64,000 nucleotides of DNA from Primorskyibacter aestuariivivens (GTDB lineage: Bacteria; Pseudomonadota; Alphaproteobacteria; Rhodobacterales; Rhodobacteraceae): NCBI RefSeq assembly GCF_028023675.1, contig NZ_JAQIOZ010000017.1:48654-112653 (forward strand). Direction: 5' to 3'. Position 1 is the first letter of the stretch. Each line of letters starts with the position of its first letter. Shown here one piece after another: positions 52,426 through 61,454 of the stretch. Position numbers and translations under genes: made by a program. Under the pieces are notes generated by a model that made no database searches, was not told where the DNA came from, and saw nothing but the letters and a program-made list of their open reading frames with translations.

Positions 52426-53602
52426 TCACCTGTGCGGCGGCGGTGACACCGCCCGGCGCATACGGGATGTCCAGCGCACCCAAACCCGCCTCGACACATC
52501 CCAGCAAACCCATAACCATATGCGCATTCACATGGCCCATATGGCCGAACCGGAACCAGCCGTGGCGCGCGTCGCTATCTGGCGGGGCCATGCCCAACCC
52601 GATGCCCAGCGTCACGCCCGCCTGATTTTCGCACCAGTCGCGCAGGTGCAGCCCGTGCGGCGCGCCAATCTTGACGGTGGTCACCGCACGGCTGCGATGC
52701 GTGGGATCGGCGATATTGAGCGCCATGGGGCCGTCTGTTCCCCAATGATCGACAGCGGCCCAGATGGCGCGCGCAAGCGTGGCGTGGCGGGACCAGATGC
52801 CCTCCATCCCCTCCTCCATCATCATGTCAAGCGCGACGCGCATGCCGTAGAGATGGTTGGTGAGCGCGGTGCCCCCGAAATACTGGTAGTACCATTCCGG
52901 ATTGGCCCGCGGTGCCCAATCCCAATACATCGGCACCCGTTCGGGCCGGTGCTCTGCGGCCTTGGGCGAAAAGAACAACAGCCCCATGCCCGGCGGCAGC
53001 ATCAGCCCCTTCTGGCTGGCCGTCACCAGCACATCGACACCCCAGGCGTCCATTTCGAACCGGTCACAGCCCAGCGACGCCACGCAATCCGCCATAAGGA
53101 GCGCGGGGTGCGCCGCCGCATCCATGGCGGCGCGCAGACCGGCAATATCGTTGCGGACCGAGGTGGAGGTGTCCACGTGAACGCCCAGAACCGCCTTGAT
53201 CACGTGGTTGGTATCGGCGCGCAAACGCGCTTCGATGCGGTTCAGGTCCATCGGCGATTGCAGCCCGAAATCGATGAACTCGACCTCGATGCCCAAAGCG
53301 CTGGCCATTTCGGCCCAGCCATTGGCAAAGCGACCGGTGACCGGGACCAGCACGGTGTCGCCAGGATTGAGCGTATTGGCGATGGAGGCCTCCCACGCGC
53401 CGTGGCCATTGCAGATATAAAGCGCAACATGATGCTCGGTCCGGGCCACGCGGCGCAGGTCGGGGATCAGCGAGGCGGTCAGGTCGACAAGTTCGCCCTC
53501 GTAGATATTGGCCGAGGCGCGATGCATGGCACGTTGCACGGCGTCCGGGGTCTCGGACGGGCCGGGGATTGCGCGGTAATGGCGTCCATTGGCAAGCGAC
53601 AT
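52397..53602 (-). CDS. Alanine/serine-glyoxylate aminotransferase-family protein
   Basis: A 401-residue PLP enzyme of class V. The PLP lysine is in VTASQKGLMLPPG, and PGPSETPDAV and ADCVASLGCDRFEMD are family motifs. It probably moves the amino group of serine or alanine to glyoxylate, as in the serine cycle or photorespiratory-type salvage. The ATG at 53600-53602 is chosen over an upstream frame start. It diverges from the tyrosine phosphatase. Confidence 0.9.
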   Translation of the reverse strand: MSLANGRHYRAIPGPSETPDAVQRAMHRASANIYEGELVDLTASLIPDLRRVARTEHHVALYICNGHGAWEASIANTLNPGDTVLVPVTGRFANGWAEMASALGIEVEFIDFGLQSPMDLNRIEARLRADTNHVIKAVLGVHVDTSTSVRNDIAGLRAAMDAAAHPALLMADCVASLGCDRFEMDAWGVDVLVTASQKGLMLPPGMGLLFFSPKAAEHRPERVPMYWDWAPRANPEWYYQYFGGTALTNHLYGMRVALDMMMEEGMEGIWSRHATLARAIWAAVDHWGTDGPMALNIADPTHRSRAVTTVKIGAPHGLHLRDWCENQAGVTLGIGLGMAPPDSDARHGWFRFGHMGHVNAHMVMGLLGCVEAGLGALDIPYAPGGVTAAAQVISAAARPTS

Positions 53603-53731
53603 GAAGCGACTCCAAAATGATACCGGCGCAGCTAACCCCGGCAAAGTGTCGCCGTCAATCGGACCCGGATCGCTTGCCAGCGCGCGCCCTGTCGCCTAAA
53701 CCGCGCCACAGCGAAACCCTGAGGCCGTTAC

Positions 53732-54469
53732 ATGCTCAAAGCGATCTGGACCTGGCTGGACGAGAGCGAGAGGCGTGTGCGCCGCTCCTTCGGCAAGGAT
53801 ATCTCGACCCCTTGGGGGCGCTTCGTGGGCCATGTGCATTACCACGTCTTTGACCATGCCTTTCTGCGCATCTTCTGGACCAATTTCGAAGAGATCGCGC
53901 CGGGCGTCTATCGCTCCAACCATCCGACCCATCGTCGGCTGAAGAAATACCGCGACATGGGGATCACCTCGGTGCTGAGCCTTCGCGGTGAAGAGAAATT
54001 CGCCCATTGGCTGTTCGAGAAGGAAAGCTGTGAAGAGCTGGGACTGAAACTGCATACCGCCAAGCTCTGGGCGCGCCATGCGGCAAAACCCTCGAAGGTC
54101 ACCAATGTGATTGATGAAATCCGCAAAATTGAAAAGCCGTTTGTGTTCCACTGCAAATCCGGCGCGGACCGAGCCGGATTTGTCGCCGCTATGTATCTGA
54201 TGGTGTTCGAGGGTAAATCAGTTCAGGAAGCCAAGAAGATGCTGAGCTTCAAATACCTGCATCTCAAGAGCACCAAGACAGGGGTCCAGGATTACATCCT
54301 TGACGTCTATGAGGCGCGGACGTTGCAGGCGACTATCGGGTTCGAGGACTGGCTGCGCACCGAGTATCGCGGAGCCAGCATCAACGACGCATGGGAAAAC
54401 CGGCGTAGCCCGGAGTCGACCGCCACCATGCTGCGCGAACGCGCCCAAGATGAACAGGCTGAGACTTGA
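53732..54469 (+). CDS. Tyrosine/dual-specificity phosphatase-family protein
   Basis: A 245-residue cytoplasmic protein with the CX5R phosphatase motif HCKSGADRAGF (Cys141, Arg147). The preceding GVYRSNHPTHRRLKKYRDMGITSVLSLRG is represented here by its core SNHPTHRRLKKY, which is typical of DSP-like bacterial phosphatases. The start of the ABC exporter gene overlaps its stop by 4 bp, so the two are coupled. It may act on a lipid or sugar phosphate or a protein linked to the exporter. Confidence 0.88.
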   Translation: MLKAIWTWLDESERRVRRSFGKDISTPWGRFVGHVHYHVFDHAFLRIFWTNFEEIAPGVYRSNHPTHRRLKKYRDMGITSVLSLRGEEKFAHWLFEKESCEELGLKLHTAKLWARHAAKPSKVTNVIDEIRKIEKPFVFHCKSGADRAGFVAAMYLMVFEGKSVQEAKKMLSFKYLHLKSTKTGVQDYILDVYEARTLQATIGFEDWLRTEYRGASINDAWENRRSPESTATMLRERAQDEQAET

Positions 54470-56229
54470 GCAAACATCCCCCACAGGCCCGTGGACTGGC
54501 GCTCTGGCTGTGGCGCGGTTACCTGCGCAAGCATATCGGTCTGCTGCTGATTGCCATGCTGTTCATGAGTTTTGAGGGAGCGATGTTCGGCGCGGTCAGC
54601 TACATGATGAAACCGATGTTCGATTTCGTGTTCATCGGCGGGCGCAGCGATCTTCTGATTTGGGTCGGGCTGGCATTTCTGGCCATCTTTGCCATTCGTG
54701 CCGGGGCATCGGTGGTGCAGAAAGTGCTGCTGACCCGGCTGAGCCAGATCACCGCCGCCGAGATGCGGCAGGATCTCGTCACGCATCTGATGACGCTGGA
54801 GGGGCAGTTTCACCAAAGCCATTCGCCCGGATATCTGATGCAGCGCGTCGAGGGCGATGTGGGGGCCATCGGCAAGGTCTGGCGCACCATCATCACCGGC
54901 GCGGGGCGCGATGTGGTGGCGTTGATTTCGCTGTTTGCGGTGGCCTTGAATATCGACTGGCGCTGGACGCTGGTGGCACTTCTGGGGGCACCTTTGCTGA
55001 TCGCCCCAGCAGTCATTGTGCAGCATTTCGTGCGCAAGAATGCCCGTGTCGCCCGCGACGTCGCGGCGGGCCTGTCGGTGCGGTTAAACGAGATTTTCCA
55101 CGGCATCGTGCCGATCAAGCTGAACCGGCTGGAGAAATACCAGGCCAGGCGCTACGGCGAGCTGACCGATAAGCGCGTGCATGTCGAGACGCGCTCGGCA
55201 CTTGGACAGGCGTCGATCCCGGGGCTGGTCGATCTCATGGCCGGGGTCGGATTCATGGGCGTGCTGCTCTATGGCGGCGGCGAGATCATCAGCGGCGAAA
55301 AGACCGTGGGCGATTTCATGGCGTTCTTCACGGCGCTGGGTCTGACCTTTGAGCCGCTGCGCAGGCTGGGTGCCGTGAGCGGCGTCTGGCAGGTGGCGGC
55401 GGCGGCGATGGAGCGGCTGCGCGAATTGCTGGAACTGCAACCGGCGCTGGCCTCACCGGCGAACCCGGTGGCGGCTCCGGATGACGTGCCCGAGATTGTG
55501 CTGGAGGATGTGCATCTGGCCTACGAGGATGCGCCGGTGCTGAAAGGAACGTCCTTCGTGGCCGAGGCCGGGAAGACCACGGCGCTTGTCGGGGCCTCCG
55601 GCGCGGGCAAATCCACGGTCTTCAACCTTGTCACCCGGCTGGTCGACCCACAGCAGGGCCGCGCGACCATCGGCGGGGTCGATGTTCGGGACATGGCGTT
55701 GGACGATCTGCGCGGGCTGTTTTCCGTGGTCAGTCAGGAGGCGCTGCTGTTTGACGAAAGCCTGCGGGACAATATCGTGCTGGACCGGGTGGATGTCAGC
55801 GAAGACGCCCTGAAGCGGGCATTGGACGCCGCGCATGTCAGCGACTTCCTGCCGCGATTGTCCGATGGGCTCGACAGCCCGGCAGGGCCGCGCGGCTCGA
55901 ACCTGTCGGGCGGGCAGCGGCAGCGCGTGGCGATTGCCCGCGCCGTGCTGCGCGATACGCCGATCCTGCTGCTGGACGAGGCGACCTCGGCTTTGGACAC
56001 TGCGTCCGAGGCATTGGTGCAAGAGGCGCTGGACCGGTTGGCCGAGGGCCGCACAACGCTGGTCATTGCGCACCGGCTATCCACCGTGCGCCATGCGGAC
56101 AAGATCGTGGTGATGGATCAGGGACAGGTGGTCGAAGAGGGCACGCATGCAGAGCTGATGGCCAGGGGCGGCGCCTATGCACGGCTTCAGCAGATGCAGG
56201 CAGGCGACGATCAGCGGGATCGCGTGTAG
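54466..56229 (+). CDS. ABC exporter, MsbA-like half-transporter
   Basis: A 587-residue protein with six membrane helices in the first 320 residues and a C-terminal ATPase. Walker A is VGASGAGKST, the signature LSGGQRQRV and Walker B ILLLDEATS. The start is a TTG at 54466 that overlaps the phosphatase stop; internal ATGs would remove the first helix. MsbA-type exporters flip lipid A or other lipids. The nearby phosphatase and glycosyltransferase suggest envelope lipid or polysaccharide work. Confidence 0.9.
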   Translation: MSKHPPQARGLALWLWRGYLRKHIGLLLIAMLFMSFEGAMFGAVSYMMKPMFDFVFIGGRSDLLIWVGLAFLAIFAIRAGASVVQKVLLTRLSQITAAEMRQDLVTHLMTLEGQFHQSHSPGYLMQRVEGDVGAIGKVWRTIITGAGRDVVALISLFAVALNIDWRWTLVALLGAPLLIAPAVIVQHFVRKNARVARDVAAGLSVRLNEIFHGIVPIKLNRLEKYQARRYGELTDKRVHVETRSALGQASIPGLVDLMAGVGFMGVLLYGGGEIISGEKTVGDFMAFFTALGLTFEPLRRLGAVSGVWQVAAAAMERLRELLELQPALASPANPVAAPDDVPEIVLEDVHLAYEDAPVLKGTSFVAEAGKTTALVGASGAGKSTVFNLVTRLVDPQQGRATIGGVDVRDMALDDLRGLFSVVSQEALLFDESLRDNIVLDRVDVSEDALKRALDAAHVSDFLPRLSDGLDSPAGPRGSNLSGGQRQRVAIARAVLRDTPILLLDEATSALDTASEALVQEALDRLAEGRTTLVIAHRLSTVRHADKIVVMDQGQVVEEGTHAELMARGGAYARLQQMQAGDDQRDRV

Positions 56230-56894
56230 CCCTGCACCAGCTTGGCCGGAGCCGTCCCGCCCAGATAGCGCAGCAGGGTGATCAGGTTGCGGCTGCCCCG
56301 GCGCAGCCACCCGTCCCGCTCATAGCGAGCCGCCGAGGTCAGGGCCGTTGCGTTCAGCGGCGTCAGACGGCCCCGCAAGGCCCGGGCCAGCGCCACGTCC
56401 TCCATCAGCGGAATATCGGGAAAACCGCCTGCGCCCTGATAATCCTTGCGCCGGATCAGCAGACCCTGATCGCCGTAAGGCAGGCCAAAGACGCGCGACC
56501 GCAGATTGGCCCAACCCGCCGTCAGCCGCGCCATGGGATGGCGCGAGGCGAAGCGCAGCCGGAAATAGGCCGGGGTTTCACCGGTGAGATGGGCCAGAAC
56601 CGCTTCGGTCCAGCCAGGCATGAGGAGGGTATCGGCGTGCAGGAACAGCAACCACTCTCCCGCCGCGAAGGACGCGCCGCGCCGAAGCTGCCCCCCGCGC
56701 GAGGGCCGTCCCGTGACCACCATGGCCCCTGCCTGTTCCGCGACCGCCAGCGTGCCATCGGTCGAGCCGCCATCGGTGATGATCAATTCGCGGATCAACC
56801 CCGCCTCCAACCCTTCGCCCAGCGCAGCAAGGCAACGTGGCAGCCCGTCCCCGGCATTGAGTGTCGGAATGATCACCGAAATCGGCGCGCGCAT
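56211..56894 (-). CDS. Family 2 glycosyltransferase (TIGR04283-like)
   Basis: A 227-residue GT-A enzyme. ISVIIPTLNAGDGLPRCL opens it, followed by ITDGGSTDGT and FLHADTLLMPGW (DxD-like HAD). The phrases MARLTAGWANLRSRVFGLPYGDQG are abbreviated here to FGLPYGDQGL; this is the pattern of the TIGR04283 group. The ATG at 56892-56894 is used. It converges with the ABC exporter, overlapping it by 19 bp. The acceptor is unknown. Confidence 0.87.
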   Translation of the reverse strand: MRAPISVIIPTLNAGDGLPRCLAALGEGLEAGLIRELIITDGGSTDGTLAVAEQAGAMVVTGRPSRGGQLRRGASFAAGEWLLFLHADTLLMPGWTEAVLAHLTGETPAYFRLRFASRHPMARLTAGWANLRSRVFGLPYGDQGLLIRRKDYQGAGGFPDIPLMEDVALARALRGRLTPLNATALTSAARYERDGWLRRGSRNLITLLRYLGGTAPAKLVQGYTRSR

Positions 56895-56961
56895 GCCATG
56901 CCCCCTGTTGGTTGCTCTTCGCCTCTCTATATGGAACGACAGACGGGAAAGGGAATGTGCC

Positions 56962-57711
56962 ATGACAACATATAGCGAGACCCGCAAAGTTCTGCGCCTG
57001 ACCGGTGGGGATGTGCGCGACTTCCTGCAGGGGTTGGTGACCAATGATGTGACGCGGCTTGACCACGGGCCGGTCTATGCTGCGATGCTGACGCCGCAGG
57101 GCAAGCTCATTGCCGAGTTCTTTCTGGTGGCGGACGGCGATGCGGTGTTGCTCGATGCGCCCGCCGAGATTGCCGGACCCCTGATGCAGCGGTTGTCCAT
57201 GTACAAGCTGCGCGCCGATGTGAAGATCGAAGAGACCGATCTGGCGGTGTCGCGCGGCACCGGCGACATGCCCGAGGGCGGCTTTGCCGATCCGCGTGAT
57301 GCGTCGCTGGGATGGCGGGTGATATCCGACACCGCTCTGCCTGACGATGGCACCGATTGGGACACGCTGCATGTGGCCGCGGAAGTGCCGCGCTGGGGGC
57401 GCGAGCTGGGACCCGAGAGTTATATTCTTGAGATGGGGTTCGAGCGCCTGCACGGGGTCGATTTCAAGAAGGGCTGCTATGTGGGCCAGGAAGTGACCGC
57501 GCGGATGAAGCACAAGACCGAACTGCGCAAGGGGCTGGCCCGCGTGGGCATTTCCAGCGGCGCGCCGGTCGGGGCCGAGATCACGCTGGACGGCAAGCCC
57601 GTCGGGACATTGGGCACACAGGCGGGGGGCGCGGCGCTGGCCTATCTGCGCTTTGACCGGGCCAAGCCGGGGATGCAGGCGGAGGGGGCCGAGATCACGC
57701 CGCCGGAATGA
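56962..57711 (+). CDS. ygfZ: YgfZ-type folate-binding protein for Fe-S cluster maintenance
   Basis: A 249-residue GcvT-fold protein with the diagnostic KGCYVGQEVTARM motif near residue 172 and the opening DFLQGLVTNDV. YgfZ/IBA57 proteins use folate and help 4Fe-4S enzymes such as MiaB. miaB also lies in this window but far away. The ATG at 56962 follows AAAGGGAATGTGCC. The downstream kinase gene overlaps by 4 bp. Confidence 0.94.
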   Translation: MTTYSETRKVLRLTGGDVRDFLQGLVTNDVTRLDHGPVYAAMLTPQGKLIAEFFLVADGDAVLLDAPAEIAGPLMQRLSMYKLRADVKIEETDLAVSRGTGDMPEGGFADPRDASLGWRVISDTALPDDGTDWDTLHVAAEVPRWGRELGPESYILEMGFERLHGVDFKKGCYVGQEVTARMKHKTELRKGLARVGISSGAPVGAEITLDGKPVGTLGTQAGGAALAYLRFDRAKPGMQAEGAEITPPE

Positions 57712-58511
57712 CGCTCAAGGCGCAGATCACAACGCTTCTTGGTCGGGAAGTGTCCGCGCTCCGCCCCTTGCATGGCGGGGACCTGTCCGAAGTGCTGCGC
57801 GCCGATCTGTCAGGTGGCAAATCGGTCGTGGTCAAACGCGGGGCGCATGTGGGTATCGAGGCGCATATGCTGCGCCGGATGCTTGAGGCCGGAGCACCCG
57901 TTCCTGAGGTTCTGGCCGCGCAGGATGATCTGCTGGCAATGGCGCATATCCCCGAGGGGGCTGCGACCGAAGCCGCCTGGCGCGGGTTGGGGCGCGATTT
58001 GCGCGCGATGCATGATGTTGCTGGGGCGGAGTATGGCTGGCCGGAGGGCTACGCCTTTGGCGCAGTGCAAATCGGCAACCGTCCCTGCGCTTCATGGCCC
58101 GCGTTCTGGGCCGAACGGCGATTGCGGCCGCTTGCACGGCATCTGCCCGGAGACGCCGCCACCCGTCTGGATCGTGTGATCGCAGAGCTGGACACCCTCT
58201 TGCCCGAAACGCCGCCGCCCGCGCTGCTCCACGGTGATCTCTGGACCGGGAACGTGCATTTCGGCGCGGATGGACGCGCGTGGATGATCGACCCCGCCTG
58301 CTACTACGGCGACGCAGAGGTCGATCTTGCCATGCTGTGCCTCTTCGGCAGACCGCCGCAGAGCTTTTTCGACGCCTACGGCCCCCTGCCTGCGGGCTGG
58401 GAGACGCGGCGCGCGATCTACCAGCTCTGGCCCGCGCTGGTGCATGTGGCCCTGTTTGGCGCGGGGTATCACGGCATGGTGGCGGGATTGCTGGACAGAC
58501 TGGCCGCGTGA
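57708..58511 (+). CDS. Fructosamine kinase-family protein
   Basis: A 267-residue kinase of the protein-kinase-like (APH) fold. The catalytic loop is LLHGDLWTGNVHF and the metal-binding aspartate lies in MIDPACYYGDAEVDLAM. Family members phosphorylate fructosamines or ribulosamines to repair glycated proteins. It overlaps ygfZ by 4 bp (ATGA). Confidence 0.9.
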   Translation: MTLKAQITTLLGREVSALRPLHGGDLSEVLRADLSGGKSVVVKRGAHVGIEAHMLRRMLEAGAPVPEVLAAQDDLLAMAHIPEGAATEAAWRGLGRDLRAMHDVAGAEYGWPEGYAFGAVQIGNRPCASWPAFWAERRLRPLARHLPGDAATRLDRVIAELDTLLPETPPPALLHGDLWTGNVHFGADGRAWMIDPACYYGDAEVDLAMLCLFGRPPQSFFDAYGPLPAGWETRRAIYQLWPALVHVALFGAGYHGMVAGLLDRLAA

Positions 58512-58515
58512 GACG

Positions 58516-58980
58516 TCACAACGGTTTGACCAGCGCATGCACTGCCGGTGTCGCCCCCGCCCCTTCCATCAAGGTCAAAGACGCCCGGTTGAACACAGGC
58601 ACGCGGGTCAGCCACATCGCATGCCCCGCAGCCCGTGCCTCGGCCTCGAAACGACGGATCAGCCGCCCGCCTATGCCCCGCCTGCGCCAGCCGGGGGCGA
58701 CATAGATGTGGTCAAGCACTGCCTGCGCCCCTGCGCGTTCCAGCATCGTTTCAGCGCGTTCCTCGGCCATCCACATGAGGTAGCCGCGCGCCACAGTTTC
58801 AGTACGGTAGATCAGGATCTGCGCGCCCTGCCCCATGCGGTCGCGGAAAAAGCTGCGCAGTTCGACTTCACTACCGGTGTCGTGAAATCGCTCCGGCAGA
58901 TGGCGCGTGTGCAGCGCGTTCAGACCGCGCAGCATCTGGGCAAGGTCCGGAATATCGTCTGGGATGGCAGCTGTGATCAT
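58516..58980 (-). CDS. GNAT-family N-acetyltransferase
   Basis: A 154-residue acetyltransferase. The CoA-binding motif is VAPGWRRRGIGGRLIRRFE, preceded by the strand LDHIYV. The N-terminal part resembles aminoglycoside- or polyamine-type GNATs. The substrate is unknown. It converges with the fructosamine kinase gene 4 bp away. Confidence 0.88.
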   Translation of the reverse strand: MITAAIPDDIPDLAQMLRGLNALHTRHLPERFHDTGSEVELRSFFRDRMGQGAQILIYRTETVARGYLMWMAEERAETMLERAGAQAVLDHIYVAPGWRRRGIGGRLIRRFEAEARAAGHAMWLTRVPVFNRASLTLMEGAGATPAVHALVKPL

Positions 58981-59074
58981 GAAAAAGGCCTCCTGGCTAT
59001 GATGCCGGAGGCCTGTTCAATCTGTCATGTCGCGCCCCCGACGGTTGCGGGGGTATATGCGCGCGAGCCCCGGG

Positions 59075-59638
59075 TCAGGCGCGCTCGGAATATTCCATGG
59101 TCTCGGTGTTCACGACGATCATCTCATCCTGACCCACGAAGGGCGGCACGGAGACGCGCACGCCATTGTCGAGCACGGCGGGTTTGAAGCTGTTGGCGGC
59201 GGTCTGGCCTTTGACGACCGGCTCGGTCTCGACCACCTTGCAGGTGACCTTTTGCGGCAGGGTCGCGTTGAGCGCCTCGCTTTCGTAGAATTCCACCACG
59301 ATGGTCATGCCGTCCTGCAGGAACGGGCGACGTTCGCCCAGCAGATCGGCCATCACCTGTACCTGATCATAGGTTTCGGTATCCATAAAGATCAGTTGGC
59401 CGTCATCCTCGTAAAGGAACTGCATGTCTTTTTGCTCAAGACGCACGCGCTCGACCTTGTCCGCAGAGCGGAACCGTTCGTTCAGCTTGGAACCGTTGCG
59501 CAGGTTTTTCATCTCGACCTGGGCAAAGGCACCGCCCTTGCCGGGCTTGACGTGATCGACCTTGACCGCGGCCCAAAGACCGCCGTTGTGCTCCAGAACG
59601 TTACCGGGGCGAATCTCGTTTCCGTTGATCTTGGGCAT
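59075..59638 (-). CDS. efp: Elongation factor P
   Basis: A 187-residue three-domain factor that relieves ribosome stalling at proline runs. The modified-residue loop reads KPGKGGAF with Lys34, so modification by the EpmA/lysyl or a related route is expected rather than arginine rhamnosylation; no epmA gene is in the window. The ATG at 59636-59638 is used; an upstream start would add 45 unconserved residues. Confidence 0.95.
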   Translation of the reverse strand: MPKINGNEIRPGNVLEHNGGLWAAVKVDHVKPGKGGAFAQVEMKNLRNGSKLNERFRSADKVERVRLEQKDMQFLYEDDGQLIFMDTETYDQVQVMADLLGERRPFLQDGMTIVVEFYESEALNATLPQKVTCKVVETEPVVKGQTAANSFKPAVLDNGVRVSVPPFVGQDEMIVVNTETMEYSERA

Positions 59639-59854
59639 TGTGACAAAACCGTGGCAAAAGGTTGATGATAAGTTGATGGACCCTATATCTCGCGTTGTTG
59701 CGCCGCGCAAGATCACCATATCTCGTTTCGCAGCTGCAGCAAGATATGCGCAATTTGCATAGAAGCTATGCATTTGCGGGGTATCCGAATCAACAAAAAC
59801 AGGTCATAAGGGCCTTCACGCCGAAAAGACAAGAGCAAGAACAAAGGACGAAGT

Positions 59855-60178
59855 ATGAAAGATTTCGTTGACGGTACAGCCTTTAACAGCGAGCAGGGCA
59901 GCCGCGCCCGCAAGCTGTTCGCTGCGGTGGTTCTGGCTGCACTGGACGATGCAATTGCCGACGACAAGAAGTACGGCAATGGCCCCGAACAAATTGCCCG
60001 TTGGGCACGTTCGCGCGATGGGCGCGAAGTTCTGTCCTGCGCCGGGATCGACCCGAATGAGCGCGTCGTATCCGGGCTGATGGAATTCGTTGCAAAGGGT
60101 GTGCGCACCTCGGTTGCGCTGTCGCGCGAAGAGAGCGAGCGCCGCAATGCTGCTGCGCAACAGGCGGAAGCCGCCTAA
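59855..60178 (+). CDS. Conserved small alphaproteobacterial protein (DUF6280-like)
   Basis: A 107-residue soluble protein with helical segments ARKLFAAVVLAALDDAI and GPEQIARWARSRDGREVL. I recall near-identical proteins across roseobacters, annotated as DUF6280. No function is known. The strong sequence conservation suggests a core role. Its own promoter lies in the 216-bp gap to efp, and a strong terminator follows. Confidence 0.85.
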   Translation: MKDFVDGTAFNSEQGSRARKLFAAVVLAALDDAIADDKKYGNGPEQIARWARSRDGREVLSCAGIDPNERVVSGLMEFVAKGVRTSVALSREESERRNAAAQQAEAA

Positions 60179-60215
60179 GGCGTTTCAACCTTTCGCAAAA
60201 CCACTCAAGACATGA

Positions 60216-60246
60216 AAAAAGCGCGTCCGCTGCGGGCGCGCTTTTT
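60216..60246. terminator. Bidirectional Rho-independent terminator
   Basis: AAAAAGCGCG and CGCGCTTTTT flank a further CCG/CGG stem with loop CTG. It has T-runs on both strands between the convergent DUF6280-like and PopZ-like genes, so it serves both. Confidence 0.9.
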
Positions 60247-60275
60247 CTTTTGTCAGGTTAGCGGTGGGCCCGACA

Positions 60276-61349
60276 TCAATCGAGTTCCTGGCTCGCAAGC
60301 GCCCGGTGGATTTCGCGGCGGACAAGTCGCCGTACATTGCGGGTGATCCGCTCGCCCAGAGCGCCCTGCAACTCTTCGCGCACGATCTCACAGACCATGT
60401 CGCGCAGGGTTTCTTCGTCGATCAGCAACCCTTCCGGCTCAGCGGCCAGGATCGGGTCCTCTGCCGCGTCCGCAGCGATTTCTGCGGTCTGCAGATGCGC
60501 GTTGCCTTCAGGTTCCGCCACACGCTCACTTGCAGGGGGGGCGACGGGGTCAGCCTGATATGCCTGCGTGGCGGGTTCATCCCCTTCGAGGTCAGGATCG
60601 TGGTCTTCCCAGTCCAGCGCGGCGGCATCGCTCATCTCGGTCGCCACATCCTCGGCTAATGAGCCATCGCCTTCTTCCGGCTCCCAGTCTTCGTTGCGCT
60701 TGCCGATCAGGGTTTCCAGCGCGGCGATCTTGGCTTCAAGCGTTTCACTTGCTTCCTGTGCGGGAGCAGTGATAGTCTCACCCGTTTCGACCAGCTCATC
60801 CGTGACCGGTGGGTCCGCCAGAAACGCTTCGGTGGGTGCGTCCGCATTCGCAGGATCAGGGATGTCCGTTGCATGGGAGGAGTGTTCATCGGCCATGGTG
60901 TCACCCATGTCCCCGTCATTCGAAACCTCAGGGACGTCAGCCGCTGCCTCTGGCTCGGCAATGTCGGGCGTGGTTTCATCGGCCTGAACATCAACGTATT
61001 GGGACTCGCTATCTTCCGCATCATCGCCGTGCTGCAACGCCTGTTCCACAAGCGCGTCTGCCACGGCATCCAGAACGGCATCCTGCGCAACCGGCGCGTC
61101 AGCCGTGTCCACTTCGGGGGCCGGGGCCTGAGATTCGGCCTCACCCTTGCCACCATCATGGACGCGCAAGGCAGGCGTCAGGACCAATGCCTGATCCCCG
61201 GGCGCGGGCGCATCGGCCTCTTCCGCACCGGTTTCAGACAATGCATCTGGCGCATCTGGCGCGGACGGTCTTTGGTAATCCTCGGACACCAGCCGCCGGA
61301 TAGACGAAAGAACATCCTCGATATCCGAGGATTTGACAGGATCTGACAT
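60276..61349 (-). CDS. PopZ-like polar organising protein (DUF2497)
   Basis: A 357-residue, very acidic protein. A short N-terminal helix (SDIEDVLSSIRRLVSED) resembles the PopZ binding helix. A long Ala/Asp/Glu/Pro-rich disordered spacer of about 270 residues follows. The C-terminal helices (EETLRDMVCEIVREELQGAL; RRLVRREIHRALAS) fit the oligomerisation region. PopZ forms a pole-localised mesh that anchors ParB and cell-cycle proteins in Caulobacter. The spacer is longer than that of Caulobacter PopZ. The ATG at 61347-61349 is used. Confidence 0.82.
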   Translation of the reverse strand: MSDPVKSSDIEDVLSSIRRLVSEDYQRPSAPDAPDALSETGAEEADAPAPGDQALVLTPALRVHDGGKGEAESQAPAPEVDTADAPVAQDAVLDAVADALVEQALQHGDDAEDSESQYVDVQADETTPDIAEPEAAADVPEVSNDGDMGDTMADEHSSHATDIPDPANADAPTEAFLADPPVTDELVETGETITAPAQEASETLEAKIAALETLIGKRNEDWEPEEGDGSLAEDVATEMSDAAALDWEDHDPDLEGDEPATQAYQADPVAPPASERVAEPEGNAHLQTAEIAADAAEDPILAAEPEGLLIDEETLRDMVCEIVREELQGALGERITRNVRRLVRREIHRALASQELD

Positions 61350-61454
61350 TGATTTCACCACTTTGCCTCGGACGCAGGATACCGCGCGCGCCCACGTCAC
61401 ACAACAGATACAAACAATTGTGTATGAAAGCTGCGCGGCTGTGGCAGCCCGGGC

